The translations under genes were made by a program, and so were the position numbers. The notes below the pieces were generated by a model. It was not told the DNA's origin. It worked only from the letters and a program-made list of their open reading frames with translations, and ran no database searches. Positions 20,965-31,617 of a stretch of DNA of 64,000 nt are shown here, in pieces (the stretch's first letter is position 1; every line of letters begins with the position of its first letter). Source of the stretch: Methylocystis heyeri (GTDB lineage: Bacteria > Pseudomonadota > Alphaproteobacteria > Rhizobiales > Beijerinckiaceae). The DNA lies in the NCBI RefSeq assembly GCF_004802635.2, contig NZ_CP046052.1:4487948-4551947 (forward strand), in the 5' to 3' direction.

Positions 20965-21564
20965 TCAGCGCCCGTTCCGCAGCGCCTTGAGGCAAAAGTC
21001 GATCATCTGGGCGCTGGACGGAACGGCGTGATCCGCGCACTCGACCAGCAGTCTGGGGTGGCAATATCTTATACAGGCGGTGTGCACCAGCCGTGCGCCC
21101 AGCTTTGGATCGAGGGGAGCGAATTCCCCCGATTTGACGCCCGACTCGATCACCAGCTCCAGACAAGCGTCGACGTTGCCGATATGCTCGGCGATGATCG
21201 GCCAGTTCTCGGTGAGGGCGGCTTCCACCATATCGTGGAGCTTGCGGTCGCTCACATATCGGGCCGCGTTCATGGCCTCGTTGGCGGTCACGAGGTCGAA
21301 AAGCCGCTGCGAGGCCGACCCAGGCCCCAGGGCTATCTCGCGCAGGGCTTCTTCCACCTCTCGCATCATCTGGCGGCCCACCGCCTGGTTGATTTCGGAT
21401 TTGGCCCCGAAAAAGCGGTAGACGTTGGCGGGCGACATGCCGAGCGCGCGGGCGATGTCCGCGACGGTGGTTTTCTGGTATCCGATTTCGCGGAACAGGC
21501 GCTCCGCCGCCGCTATGATCTTGCAGCGCTGCTCGCCTTCCCGGGGCGCGGCTGTTTGACTCAT
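20965..21564 (-). CDS. TetR/AcrR family transcriptional regulator
   Basis: The 199-residue protein has an N-terminal helix-turn-helix (TTVADIARALGMSPANVYRFFGAK, in two parts around residues 33-55) and a helical ligand-binding domain without recognisable specificity. It overlaps the RND permease stop codon (ATGA) and is the last gene of the efflux operon. It most likely represses that operon through the inverted repeat at 25824-25865 and is released by a pump substrate. Being last in the operon it controls would give autoregulation. Confidence 0.92.
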   Translation of the reverse strand: MSQTAAPREGEQRCKIIAAAERLFREIGYQKTTVADIARALGMSPANVYRFFGAKSEINQAVGRQMMREVEEALREIALGPGSASQRLFDLVTANEAMNAARYVSDRKLHDMVEAALTENWPIIAEHIGNVDACLELVIESGVKSGEFAPLDPKLGARLVHTACIRYCHPRLLVECADHAVPSSAQMIDFCLKALRNGR

Positions 21565-24500
21565 TCGGCCCCCTCGACGACCCCGCGAGTCGGCGCCCAG
21601 CCGCCGGACCGGCTGCGCTCAGGGGTCTGCGCGCGAAGCGAACGCCGGAACCAGAGCGCGTAGAGCGCCGGCAGAAACAGCACCGTAAGAAACGTGGCCA
21701 CCAGCAGTCCCCCCATGATCGTCAGCGCCATCGGCCCCCAGAAAGCCGAGCGGGAGAGGGGAATCATCGCGAGAATCGCGGCCGTCGCCGTCAGCGCGAC
21801 GGGGCGGGCCCGCCGCACGGTGGCGCCGATGATGGCCTCGCGATAATCGGCGCCCTCTTCCAGATCCTGACGCATCTGATCGACTAATATGATCGAGTTG
21901 CGCATGTCCATCCCGGAGAGCGCGATCAACCCCAGCAATGCGACGAAGCCGAAGGGCGCGCCGGTCAGGTTGAGCGCGAGAGAAGCGCCGATGATTCCGA
22001 GCGGCGCGCTCACCATGACGAGGCCGAGCCTCGCGAAGTCCTGCAACTGAAACATCACGATGGTCAGCATCAGCATGCCGACGGCGGGGAATACGGCGGC
22101 GATCGAGGCGTTGGCCTTGGCGGATTCCTCGATCGCGCCGCCGATCTCCAGCCGGTAGCCGGAGGGCAGGCCCGCTCTTATTTCCTCGAGCTTCGGCCAC
22201 AGGCGCGCGGTCACGTCCGGCGCCTGCACGCCGTCGATCACATCGGCCCGCACCGTGACGGTCATATCGCGGTTGCGCCGCCAGAAGATGGGGTCTTCGT
22301 GCTGATACTCGATCCTGGCGATCTGCGCGACCTGTATGGGTTGCCCGCCGTTCGAGTAGATCACCATATCGGCGAGCCTTCCGAGATCGCGCCGCTCGCT
22401 CGGCGCGGCGCGGGCCACCACCTCGACCCGATCGATCCCGTCGCGTATCGTGGTGACGGTCACGCCGGAAATCAGCATCTGGAGCCGCACGGAGACTTCC
22501 ATCGGCGTGAGGCCGAGAAGCCTCGCGCGATCCTGGTCGATGACGAGCTTCACGCTCGGCGCCTGTTCGTTCCAGTTGAGATGAGGATCGACCACCGCCT
22601 CGTCGGCGCGGATCGTGTCCCGCACCCGATACGCGATTGCGCGCACCTCGGCCGGATCGTCGCCGATAACGCGAAACTGGACCGGGAAACCGACCGGCGG
22701 TCCGAAGTTGAAACGGTCGACCCGGGCGCGGGCGGCGCTGAGCTTGCCCGAGGCGATCGCGCCGTCCAGCTTTTTCTTCAGGCGTTCCCGCGCCGGAATG
22801 TCCCTCGCGACGATGACCAGCTCCGAGTAGGATTCGTTGGGCAGCGCGGGATTGAGACCGAGCCAGAAGCGCGGCGGCCCGCCGCCGATATAGCTCGTGT
22901 AATAAAGAGCGTCGCCGTCGTCTTTGATCAGGTCTTCGGCCTGCTTCGCCGCATCCATGGAGGCCCCGATCGAGGAGCCTTCGGGCAGTTTGAGCTGGAA
23001 AAACAGCTCCGGCCGCTCGGACAGCGGGAAAAACTGCTTTTGCACTTGAAGGAAACCGAGCGCTGCAAGCGCGAACACGCCCGCGGTGGCGGCGACCGCG
23101 AGACCGCGATGATCGACGCTCCAGGCGATCGCCTTGCGTAGCCGCAAATATAAGGGGCTCCGGTAGATTTCATCCGGGTCCCGGCGGGAGTGGTTCGTGA
23201 AGTCGGGCAGGAGTTTGACGCCGAGATAAGGGGTGAAGACGACCGCCACGAACCAGGACGCGACCAGGGCGATCGCCAGCACCGAGAACATCGAGGCGGT
23301 GTATTCGCCGGTGGAGGAATTGGCGAAAGCCACCGGCATGAAGCCCGCCGCGGTCAGCAGCGTTCCCGTCAGCATGGGAAAGGCGGTCGAGTCCCAGGCG
23401 AAGGTCGCCGCCTTCACGCGGCTGTATCCTTGTTCCATCTTCACCATCATCATCTCGACGGCGATGATGGCGTCGTCGACCAGAAGGCCGAGCGCGATGA
23501 TCAATGCGCCGAGCGAGATGCGCTGGAGATCGACGCCCAGGGCGTTCATGAATATGAAGACGATGGACAGCACCAGCGGAACCGAGAGCGCCACGACGAC
23601 GCCGGCGCGCGCGCCGAGCGAAAAGAAACTGACCAGAAGAACGATGATCAGCGCTTCGACGAAGGAACGGGTGAATTCCCCCACCGCCTCCTCCACCACC
23701 CGCGGCTGGTCGGCGATCTGTTCGATTTCTATGCCGAGAGGGGCGTTTGCGCGGACCTCCTCGACCGTCCGGGCGAGATTCCTGCCGAAGGCGAGGATGT
23801 TTGCGCCGCGGGCCATGACGACTCCGACCACGATGGCGGAGGCGCCCTTGTGGCGGACGACGAAGGACGGCGGATCTTCGAACCCCGGCGTGATCGTCGC
23901 TATGTCCCCGAGCCGAAGCGTCTGGCCGTTTGCGGCGACGGGAAGGGCCGCGAGCGCCTCCGCGCCTTGCAGCGACTCGGCGACCTGAACCCTGACCCGG
24001 TTGGTTCCGGTCTGGAACGCTCCGGCGTCGGACACAGCGTTTTCCTTGGCGATGGAATCGAAAATCGCCTGCGGCGCGATCGCGAGATTGGCGAGCCTCG
24101 CCTGGCTGAACTCGATGAAAACCCTGCGGTCCTGGTTGCCGTAGACGTTCACCTTGACGGCGTCGGGAGTCTGCAGAAGGCGCTGGCGCAGAACTTCGAC
24201 CATCCTGTCGAGCTGATGATAGTCGGCGCCATCTCCGGTGACCGCGTAAAGCGTCGAGTCGACGTCGCCATATTCGTCGTTGACGGCGGGGCCGACGACG
24301 CCCGCGGGAAGGTCGCCCTTGATGTCGAAGAGCTTCTTGCGCAACTGGTAGAACAGCGTCGGTATCTGCGCAGGCGGAGTCGTGTCCTTGAATGTGACCT
24401 GTATCGCCAGAAAGCCAGGCTTGGCGTAGGTTTCCATCCTGTCGAGAAAGGCCAGCTCCTGGAGCTTCTTCTCCATCGGATCGGCTACCTGGTCCCGCAT

Positions 24501-24683
24501 TTCCCTGGCGCTCGATCCCGGCCAAACCGCGGTGATGTTGACCACTTTGATCGTGAAAGAAGGATCTTCGGCGCGCCCTAATCTCGCGTAGGACATCGCG
24601 CCGCCCAACGCGATCATGATCATCAGGAACAGAACCAGCCTGGGATGTTCCACGGCCCATTTGGAGAGGTTCAAAGCCTTCAT
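21561..24683 (-). CDS. RND efflux transporter, inner-membrane permease (AcrB type)
   Basis: The 1040-residue protein has the twelve-helix RND layout with two large periplasmic loops. The proton-relay aspartates are present as D403-D404 in GLLVDDAIIAVE. It belongs to the hydrophobe/amphiphile exporter group rather than the metal (CusA) group, because no methionine or metal-binding cluster is seen. It takes substrates from the periplasm or membrane and passes them to an outer-membrane channel. No TolC-type gene is in the operon, so the channel must be encoded elsewhere. It lies 18 bp after the adaptor gene and overlaps the tetR start. Confidence 0.96.
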   Translation of the reverse strand: MKALNLSKWAVEHPRLVLFLMIMIALGGAMSYARLGRAEDPSFTIKVVNITAVWPGSSAREMRDQVADPMEKKLQELAFLDRMETYAKPGFLAIQVTFKDTTPPAQIPTLFYQLRKKLFDIKGDLPAGVVGPAVNDEYGDVDSTLYAVTGDGADYHQLDRMVEVLRQRLLQTPDAVKVNVYGNQDRRVFIEFSQARLANLAIAPQAIFDSIAKENAVSDAGAFQTGTNRVRVQVAESLQGAEALAALPVAANGQTLRLGDIATITPGFEDPPSFVVRHKGASAIVVGVVMARGANILAFGRNLARTVEEVRANAPLGIEIEQIADQPRVVEEAVGEFTRSFVEALIIVLLVSFFSLGARAGVVVALSVPLVLSIVFIFMNALGVDLQRISLGALIIALGLLVDDAIIAVEMMMVKMEQGYSRVKAATFAWDSTAFPMLTGTLLTAAGFMPVAFANSSTGEYTASMFSVLAIALVASWFVAVVFTPYLGVKLLPDFTNHSRRDPDEIYRSPLYLRLRKAIAWSVDHRGLAVAATAGVFALAALGFLQVQKQFFPLSERPELFFQLKLPEGSSIGASMDAAKQAEDLIKDDGDALYYTSYIGGGPPRFWLGLNPALPNESYSELVIVARDIPARERLKKKLDGAIASGKLSAARARVDRFNFGPPVGFPVQFRVIGDDPAEVRAIAYRVRDTIRADEAVVDPHLNWNEQAPSVKLVIDQDRARLLGLTPMEVSVRLQMLISGVTVTTIRDGIDRVEVVARAAPSERRDLGRLADMVIYSNGGQPIQVAQIARIEYQHEDPIFWRRNRDMTVTVRADVIDGVQAPDVTARLWPKLEEIRAGLPSGYRLEIGGAIEESAKANASIAAVFPAVGMLMLTIVMFQLQDFARLGLVMVSAPLGIIGASLALNLTGAPFGFVALLGLIALSGMDMRNSIILVDQMRQDLEEGADYREAIIGATVRRARPVALTATAAILAMIPLSRSAFWGPMALTIMGGLLVATFLTVLFLPALYALWFRRSLRAQTPERSRSGGWAPTRGVVEGAE

Positions 24684-24701
24684 CGGCGGAGGTCCCCGGG
24701 A

Positions 24702-25790
24702 TCAGTTCTGCACGATGACGCGGACCCGCTGGGCGGGGTCGAGCTTCTGCACGCCGAGAACGACATATTTGTCGCCCTCTTCGAGCGGCCCCGAGACGAT
24801 GGCCCGGTCGGCTTCATAGCGCAGCACCGAGACCGGGATGAGGGAGAGGCCTCCTTCCGCATCGACACGCCACAACCCCGCTCCCTCCCCCTGATTGAAC
24901 AGAGCGGAGAGCGGCACGCCGATCGCGGGAGTTTCGCTGCGGCCGGCGATGACCAGCGTCGCGCTCATCCCGAGGGAGATCGCCGGATCGGGATCGAGTA
25001 TGGAGAAGCGCGCCGCGAAGTTGCGCGTGGCCGGGTCCGCGGAAGGGCTGAGTTCACGCAATTTGGCGCGATAAGTCTTGTCGGGACGCGACCACAGGAA
25101 AAGGCGCGCCTCGCCTTCGCCGGCGGCGTTGGCGTAGGACTCTGGCAGGGCGACCGCAGCCTCCATCTCGCCGTCACGGGCGATCCGGACGGCGGGAGCG
25201 CCTGCGGCGACCACCTGGCCCGGTTCGATCGAGGTCTGCGTCACCACCCCGTCGGCGTCGGCGCGCAAAACGGCGTAGTCGAGGCTGTTCCTGGCGAGTT
25301 CGACCGCGCGGGCCGCGCGCTGGTTGCGGCTGCGCGCCTCCTGCGCCGCCGCATGCGCCCTGTCCAGCGCCGCCTGGGCGGTCCAGCCCTGCTGTTTCAG
25401 CCTGGCGGCGCGGGTCTCGTCGGCCGTCGTCTGCATCTGCACGACATTGGACGCGGCGTATTCCGCATCCGCCTGCTCTTTTTGCAGCTTGAGGTCGGCG
25501 TCGTCGAGCGCAGCGAGGATCGCTCCCGCCTTTACCCTCTGGCCCACCTCGACGAGCCGTCTGACAACCTTTCCCGCGACCCTGAAGCCGAGGTCGGATT
25601 CGATCCGCGGGCGAATGGCGGCGGTGAACTCCCGAGCCCGGGATTGAGGCGCGAAATGAATGATCGAGACCAGCGCCGGGCGGTCGGGAGCCCGATCCGC
25701 CGCCCTGGGCTTTGAATCGCAACCGCCGAGAGCAGCGGCTGCGAGCGCCGCCGTCAGCAAGGGCGCGAAAAGCGAGAAAAGTCTTTGCAT
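24702..25790 (-). CDS. RND efflux periplasmic adaptor (membrane fusion lipoprotein)
   Basis: The 362-residue protein has a lipoprotein signal peptide ending in LGGC (cysteine at residue 24). A lipoyl-like half motif (VAGKVVRRLVEVGQRVKAGAILAALDDAD), a coiled-coil hairpin (residues about 95-160), the second half motif (LRADADGVVTQTSIEPGQVV) and a beta-barrel region follow. It bridges the RND permease to an outer-membrane channel. It is the first gene of the operon, which continues with the permease and the TetR regulator. Confidence 0.95.
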   Translation of the reverse strand: MQRLFSLFAPLLTAALAAAALGGCDSKPRAADRAPDRPALVSIIHFAPQSRAREFTAAIRPRIESDLGFRVAGKVVRRLVEVGQRVKAGAILAALDDADLKLQKEQADAEYAASNVVQMQTTADETRAARLKQQGWTAQAALDRAHAAAQEARSRNQRAARAVELARNSLDYAVLRADADGVVTQTSIEPGQVVAAGAPAVRIARDGEMEAAVALPESYANAAGEGEARLFLWSRPDKTYRAKLRELSPSADPATRNFAARFSILDPDPAISLGMSATLVIAGRSETPAIGVPLSALFNQGEGAGLWRVDAEGGLSLIPVSVLRYEADRAIVSGPLEEGDKYVVLGVQKLDPAQRVRVIVQN

Positions 25791-25823
25791 GGCGTCCGTC
25801 GCGGGGATTGACGGCTCAGTGTG

Positions 25824-25865
25824 GCATGACTAGTGACGAATATCAATATTTATCACTAGTCATGC
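25824..25865. promoter_or_regulatory. Perfect 13-bp inverted repeat, likely TetR operator of the RND operon
   Basis: The arms gcatgactagtga (25824-25836) and tcactagtcatgc (25853-25865) are exact inverse copies separated by 16 nt. Each arm itself contains a near-palindromic tgactagtga, so the site may be two adjacent operators. It lies 34 bp upstream of the adaptor start. On the minus strand a TTGATA within the spacer could be a -35 element, which would place the operator over the promoter. Binding by the operon's own TetR protein is inference. Confidence 0.7.
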
Positions 25866-26357
25866 GGCAGGCGCGCGAGTCGCGCTGCTGATTCGGCGTC
25901 TCGGGAATATGAACCAAAGTCCGGTATGGAAAGCGTTGGCGAGAGCAAAGCTTAAATAGTATAGACGAACATAAAAGCCGATAAAACGCCGACCCGCGCC
26001 AAACACAGACGCACCAAAAATAGCACTTATGCAGGGGTTGCCGGTCTTCTACTCGAATATCGAGACGTCGATCGCCCGACGGCTTTGGCTTTTTGCTGAT
26101 TCTGCCGTTTCACTTCGTTGTTTTGACAGCCAAAAGCGAGGGAATGGCCCAAATTCCGGCGGCGCGCTTGCCGCCATCGGCGCATCATTTTATATGCGCC
26201 GAGAATGCCGGATACGCCCTTGCGTCGGAGCGGCTCAGATACAATCTCATGACCGAAGGGATAGGGCGCGAGACGGGCTTTGGAAGAGCCGTCGACAGCC
26301 CGATTTCCGTGGACCGCTTCGGGGTCCGATGAATTTGCACTTGGAAGGACCAACAAA
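25866..26357. other. Intergenic region between the RND operon and dnaK
   Basis: About 490 bp with no supported gene. It contains an 8-bp hairpin (cggcgcat / atgcgccg, 26177-26200), an isolated TTGACA near 26126 without a matching -10, and the candidate heat-shock promoter at 26278-26306. Confidence 0.5.
26278..26306 (+). promoter_or_regulatory. Candidate heat-shock promoter of dnaK
   Basis: CTTTGGAA (26278-26285) and CCCGATTT (26299-26306) are spaced by 13 nt, about 52 nt before the dnaK ATG. It resembles the candidate upstream of clpB in having CTTTGRA and a CCC-rich -10. The match to sigma-32 consensus is partial. Confidence 0.35.
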
Positions 26358-28265
<1,908 letters not shown>

Positions 28266-28277
28266 TACGCAAGAGCC

Positions 28278-28303
28278 CCCTCTCCCCGCATGCGGGGAGA
28301 GGG
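28278..28303. terminator. 26-bp perfect palindrome after dnaK
   Basis: The arms ccctctccccgca / tgcggggagaggg form a perfect palindrome 12 bp after the dnaK stop. Similar palindromes are dispersed in Hyphomicrobiales genomes. It can form a very stable hairpin, and a T-rich stretch follows at 28321-28338, so it may terminate or stabilise the dnaK transcript. Confidence 0.65.
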
Positions 28304-28355
28304 TTAGGGCGAGAGGCGAGGTTTTTGCTTTTGTTTTTTGAAAAAGGGATTTCAC

Positions 28356-28568
28356 ATGTCGAACTATCCGAGGAAGCCAGGAACACCCCTTGAAATAGCG
28401 TTCCAGCAAGGGCTGGACGACCGAGATTTTGGGCGTGGTCCGCCTATCGAGCCGGATCCCGAGACAGCCGAAGACTGCGACGACTGGGCGATTTTTGATG
28501 CAAGGCGGGAGGCTTACGACTCGCGCTCCGACTACGACGAGGACGGCGAATTTACGGGCAATGATTAG
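28356..28568 (+). CDS. Small acidic protein, hypothetical
   Basis: A 70-codon ORF with its ATG at 28356 has an aagggattt box just upstream; an ATG at 28338 in frame is an alternative. The product is strongly acidic, with a C-terminal run rich in Asp and Glu (SRSDYDEDGEFTGND). The middle (AFQQGLDDRDFGRG...DDWAIFDARREAYD) weakly recalls the layout of small ribosome-associated RMF-like proteins: a glycine, a proline, a tryptophan and then a helix. This similarity is too slight to name it. It is on the dnaK strand, 90 bp after dnaK. Confidence 0.5.
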   Translation: MSNYPRKPGTPLEIAFQQGLDDRDFGRGPPIEPDPETAEDCDDWAIFDARREAYDSRSDYDEDGEFTGND

Positions 28569-28627
28569 CCGAAGCGCAAAAAGCCCGCTAAAATCGGCCT
28601 CGTTTTTCTCTCTCGACCGGGCTGGGG

Positions 28628-28690
28628 CGTGCACACATCCCGAAAATCGCCAGCCCCGTCATCGCCGGGCTTGTCCCGGCCATCCACGCC
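28628..28690. repeat. REP-like dispersed repeat, copy A2
   Basis: It contains gcacacatcc, then a gccgggcttgtcccggcc core (28664-28682) and catccacgcc. It is the inverse of the copy at 28834-28895; the two face each other across about 143 bp just upstream of mntA. Confidence 0.75.
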
Positions 28691-28833
28691 AGATGGCGGC
28701 GAAATCTTCGTAAGCGCCTCCAACCGCGTATTTTTGTGCGTTGGCTTCGCAGAGCGCCAATGCCTGACAGGGGACGAGACAATCGCTACAACTGCGGAAT
28801 GACGCGCAGCTTTGCAAGAAACACCAATGTCCC

Positions 28834-28895
28834 GGCGTGGATGGCCGGGACAAGCCCGGCCATGACGGCCCTAAGGGAATGTGACTCCCTTAGCA
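28834..28895. repeat. REP-like dispersed repeat, copy A3
   Basis: It has ggcgtggat, the core ggccgggacaagcccggcc (28843-28861), atgacggcc, then ctaaggg-aatgtgact-ccctta, which is an extra 7-bp hairpin. It is inverted relative to copy A2 and ends about 20 bp before the mntA start. Confidence 0.75.
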
Positions 28896-28914
28896 CAGCA
28901 CATAGAGACAGGCG

Positions 28915-29205
28915 ATGAGACCGTCTTTCGCTCTTGAAAAGAATCGTGAAGCCATCCGCGCGGCTGTGGGCCGTTCGCGCGCGGAGAATCCGCGCGTCTT
29001 CGGCTCGGTGCTGCGCGGCGAGGACAAAGAGGGGAGCGACATCGACATTCTGGTCGACGCGCTGCCGGGGGCCACTCTGTTCGACCTCGGCGGGTTGCAA
29101 ATGGATTTGCAGGAGATATTGGGGGCTCCAGTCGATCTTGTGACGCCCGCGGAACTGCCGAAACGCATTCGTGCGAAAATCATCGCCGAGGCGGCGCCCA
29201 TATGA
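28915..29205 (+). CDS. mntA: MntA-type minimal nucleotidyltransferase (antitoxin)
   Basis: The 96-residue protein has the minimal nucleotidyltransferase signature: GS (residues 30-31) followed by D42-I-D44, with a conserved PVDLVTPAEL near the end. In HEPN/MNT toxin-antitoxin systems MntA transfers AMP to a tyrosine of the HepT toxin and so neutralises it. The stop overlaps the hepT start (ATGA). The gene lies between dnaK and dnaJ on the same strand. Assignment to the family is firm; AMPylation here is inferred from studied homologues. Confidence 0.9.
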   Translation: MRPSFALEKNREAIRAAVGRSRAENPRVFGSVLRGEDKEGSDIDILVDALPGATLFDLGGLQMDLQEILGAPVDLVTPAELPKRIRAKIIAEAAPI

Positions 29206-29594
29206 AGGAGCGGGATGTTTTTGTGCTCCCGGATCAAATGTTCGAGGCGGGTCAGCGGGCGACTTCTTTCGTGGATGGCATGGAAGAAGACGAATTTCTT
29301 GTGGATCCTCGGACCCAGCAGGCGGTCGCCATGAGCCTGACCATCATCGGCGAGGCGGCGACGCGTTTAGCCCGCGATCATGCGGCGTTTGTCGCAGGGC
29401 GCCCCGACATGCCCTTGCGCTCCATGATCGCGATGCGAAATCGCATCGCTCACGGGTATATTGAACTCGACTTTCACGTAATTTGGCAAACAGCGCTTAC
29501 AGACTTGCCGGAATTGCTGTATCGCCTTGAGGACATATATCAGGCGGCGGGCGAGCAGATCGGCGGCGCGCCGCAAAAACCAAACCAAGACTGA
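29202..29594 (+). CDS. hepT: HepT-type HEPN ribonuclease toxin
   Basis: The 130-residue helical protein (DUF86/HepT) carries the HEPN active site R79-N-R-I-A-H84-G-Y86, i.e. the RX4HXY motif. Arg and His form the RNase site, and the tyrosine is the residue that MntA AMPylates in characterised pairs. The motif is intact, so the toxin is probably functional. It overlaps mntA by 4 bp. Its TGA stop is separated by a single base from the dnaJ ATG, which has no ribosome binding site of its own. Confidence 0.9.
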   Translation: MKERDVFVLPDQMFEAGQRATSFVDGMEEDEFLVDPRTQQAVAMSLTIIGEAATRLARDHAAFVAGRPDMPLRSMIAMRNRIAHGYIELDFHVIWQTALTDLPELLYRLEDIYQAAGEQIGGAPQKPNQD

Positions 29595-29595
29595 C

Positions 29596-30723
29596 ATGGC
29601 CAAACGCGACTACTACGAGGTTTTGGGCGTCTCCCGGACGGCTACCGAAGTCGAAATGAAAATCGCCTTCCGCAAGTCGGCGATGGAGTGCCACCCCGAC
29701 CGCAATCCCGGCGACAAGGAGGCCGAAGCCCGCTTCAAGGAGCTGAACGAGGCCTATCAGGCGCTCTCGGACGCCCAGAAGCGCGCCGCCTATGATCGCT
29801 TCGGCCACGGCGCCTTCGAGCAGGGCGGCGGGCCCGGCGGGTTTGGCGGCGACGGCTTCTCCGCCTCGATGGCTGACATTTTCGAGGATCTGTTCGGCGA
29901 CGTTATGGGCCGCCGGGGAGGGCGCTCCGGCTCCGGAGGCCGGGAGCGCGGCTCCGACCTGCGCTATAATATGGAGATCACGCTCGAGGAAGCCTACACC
30001 GGCAAAACGGCGACGCTCAAGGTTCCGACTTCCGTCACCTGTGACGCCTGCGGTGGGGCAGGAGCCAAAAAAGGCTCCAAACCCAAGACCTGCTCCACCT
30101 GCGCCGGCTATGGAAGAGTGCGGGCGCAGCAGGGTTTCTTCGCTATCGAGCGCACCTGTCCCAGCTGCCAGGGCCGCGGCGAAATCATCGACAACCCGTG
30201 TCCCTCATGCGCGGGATCCGGCCGCAAGTCGCTGGAGCGCACGCTTTCGGTGAATGTCCCGGCCGGCGTCGAGGACGGCACCCGCATCAGATTGGCGGGA
30301 GAAGGCGAGGCGGGGCTGCGCGGCGGCCCGCCGGGCGACCTTTATATTTTTCTCTCGGTGAAGCCGCACGCTTTCTTCCAGCGCGACGGCGCGGATCTCT
30401 ATTGCCGCGTCCCGATCTCTATGGTGCGCGCCGCCATCGGCGGCGAAATAACGGTGCACGCCATCGACGGGGCCGAATGCAAGCTCAAGATTCCCGAGGG
30501 CACGCAGTCGGGACGCCAGCTCAAGATCAAGGCCAAGGGGATGCCGGTGCTGCGCGGGCGCGAGCAGGGCGACCTCCATGTCCAGATCAGCGTCGAAACT
30601 CCGCAGAACCTCACCAAGCGCCAGCGCGAATTGCTGCAGGAATTCGAGGACGAATCCTCCAACCACACCCATCCGGAGGCCGCCGGCTTCTTTTCCAGGA
30701 TGAAGGAGCTGTTCGGAAAGTAA
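29596..30723 (+). CDS. dnaJ: Chaperone protein DnaJ (Hsp40)
   Basis: DnaJ delivers unfolded proteins to DnaK and stimulates its ATPase. The 375-residue protein has the J domain with HPD at 33-35, a Gly/Phe-rich linker, four CxxCxG zinc-binding repeats (CDACGG, CSTCAG, CPSCQG, CPSCAG), and the C-terminal client-binding domains. The start is fixed by [11 protein letters not shown]. No Shine-Dalgarno sequence lies before the ATG; the preceding bases are caaaccaagactgac, and the hepT stop is 1 nt upstream. Translation is therefore likely coupled to hepT. Confidence 0.97.
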   Translation: MAKRDYYEVLGVSRTATEVEMKIAFRKSAMECHPDRNPGDKEAEARFKELNEAYQALSDAQKRAAYDRFGHGAFEQGGGPGGFGGDGFSASMADIFEDLFGDVMGRRGGRSGSGGRERGSDLRYNMEITLEEAYTGKTATLKVPTSVTCDACGGAGAKKGSKPKTCSTCAGYGRVRAQQGFFAIERTCPSCQGRGEIIDNPCPSCAGSGRKSLERTLSVNVPAGVEDGTRIRLAGEGEAGLRGGPPGDLYIFLSVKPHAFFQRDGADLYCRVPISMVRAAIGGEITVHAIDGAECKLKIPEGTQSGRQLKIKAKGMPVLRGREQGDLHVQISVETPQNLTKRQRELLQEFEDESSNHTHPEAAGFFSRMKELFGK

Positions 30724-30731
30724 GTTCCGAT

Positions 30732-30852
30732 GGAGCTACAGCGCATTCCGCAAAAGTTGACAGAGTTTTGCGATAAGAATGCGCTCCAACTCCTAGCCTG
30801 GCGCGATTTCTTATCGCTCGAGCGTTTCCGTTCGAGCGGAAAACGCGCCAGG
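30732..30852. repeat. CTAG-type double-hairpin repeat, copy 2
   Basis: Hairpin 1 pairs agcgcattc with gaatgcgct and, inside it, caaaa with ttttg. Hairpin 2 pairs cgctcga with tcgagcg around gcgtttccgt, and an outer cctggcgcg / cgcgccagg frames it. Compared with the copy at 5129-5246 the stem sequences differ, but pairing is kept. It lies after dnaJ and may terminate its transcript. Confidence 0.75.
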
Positions 30853-30987
30853 GGGATTACCAAACTCGACGCGGGAGGTTAGGAAGTAGCGGGGGGCTTC
30901 GCGCCGCGGGGCCGCCGCCGAGGCCGTCTCTCTTCTTGACGGGAGAGTCCTGGCGACCAGACATTGCGAACTTGAAGGCGACTATCC

Positions 30988-31617
30988 GTGCCGCACCTCC
31001 AAGAGTCCAAAAAACACAGTCTTTCAGACAGTGCGCGTTTTTTTCGACAGATGATCGAGAAGCCCCATATCGTCGGCGCGGTCTCGCCTTCGGGTCGGAA
31101 TTTGGCGAAAGTAATGGCGAGCTACGTCGATCTTTCCCGCCCCGGGCCGATCGTCGAGCTCGGGCCGGGCACGGGGCCCGTGACGAAGGCGCTGCTTTCC
31201 CGCGGCATTCCGCTGGATCGGCTGGTCCTGGTCGAATATGAGACCAAGTTCTGCCATTTGCTCGCCGAGCGCTTCCCGGGCGCCAAGATCGTGCAGGGCG
31301 ACGCCTATGATCTCAAAAAGACCCTCGAAGGCCACCTGAACGGCCAGGTTTCTACGGTCGTCTCGAGCCTGCCTCTGCTGATCCGGCCGGAGCACGACCG
31401 CATCGAGCTGCTGCATCAGGCTTTCGAGCTGATGGGGCCGGAGGGCCTGTACATCCAGTTCACCTACGGGCTGACGATTTCTCCGATGCCGATACATTCC
31501 CATGGCCTCAGCGGCGCTTATGTGGGCAAGGGATCGGCGCCCGTCCTGCTCAATTTCCCCCCCGCGCGGGTATGGCGCTATCGCCGCGCCGGCCACGCCG
31601 CCGGCTTCTCCAAGTGA
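30988..31617 (+). CDS. PmtA-like phospholipid N-methyltransferase
   Basis: The 209-residue protein is a class I SAM-dependent methyltransferase with motif [16 protein letters not shown] and the post-motif [11 protein letters not shown]. This small family, related to rRNA adenine dimethylases, includes the rhizobial PmtA enzymes that methylate phosphatidylethanolamine toward phosphatidylcholine. The N-terminus ([24 protein letters not shown]) and VVSSLPLL fit that group. It starts with GTG and overlaps pyrF (GTGA). Membrane lipid substrate is inferred from family; an rRNA or other target is not excluded. Confidence 0.75.
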   Translation: MPHLQESKKHSLSDSARFFRQMIEKPHIVGAVSPSGRNLAKVMASYVDLSRPGPIVELGPGTGPVTKALLSRGIPLDRLVLVEYETKFCHLLAERFPGAKIVQGDAYDLKKTLEGHLNGQVSTVVSSLPLLIRPEHDRIELLHQAFELMGPEGLYIQFTYGLTISPMPIHSHGLSGAYVGKGSAPVLLNFPPARVWRYRRAGHAAGFSK

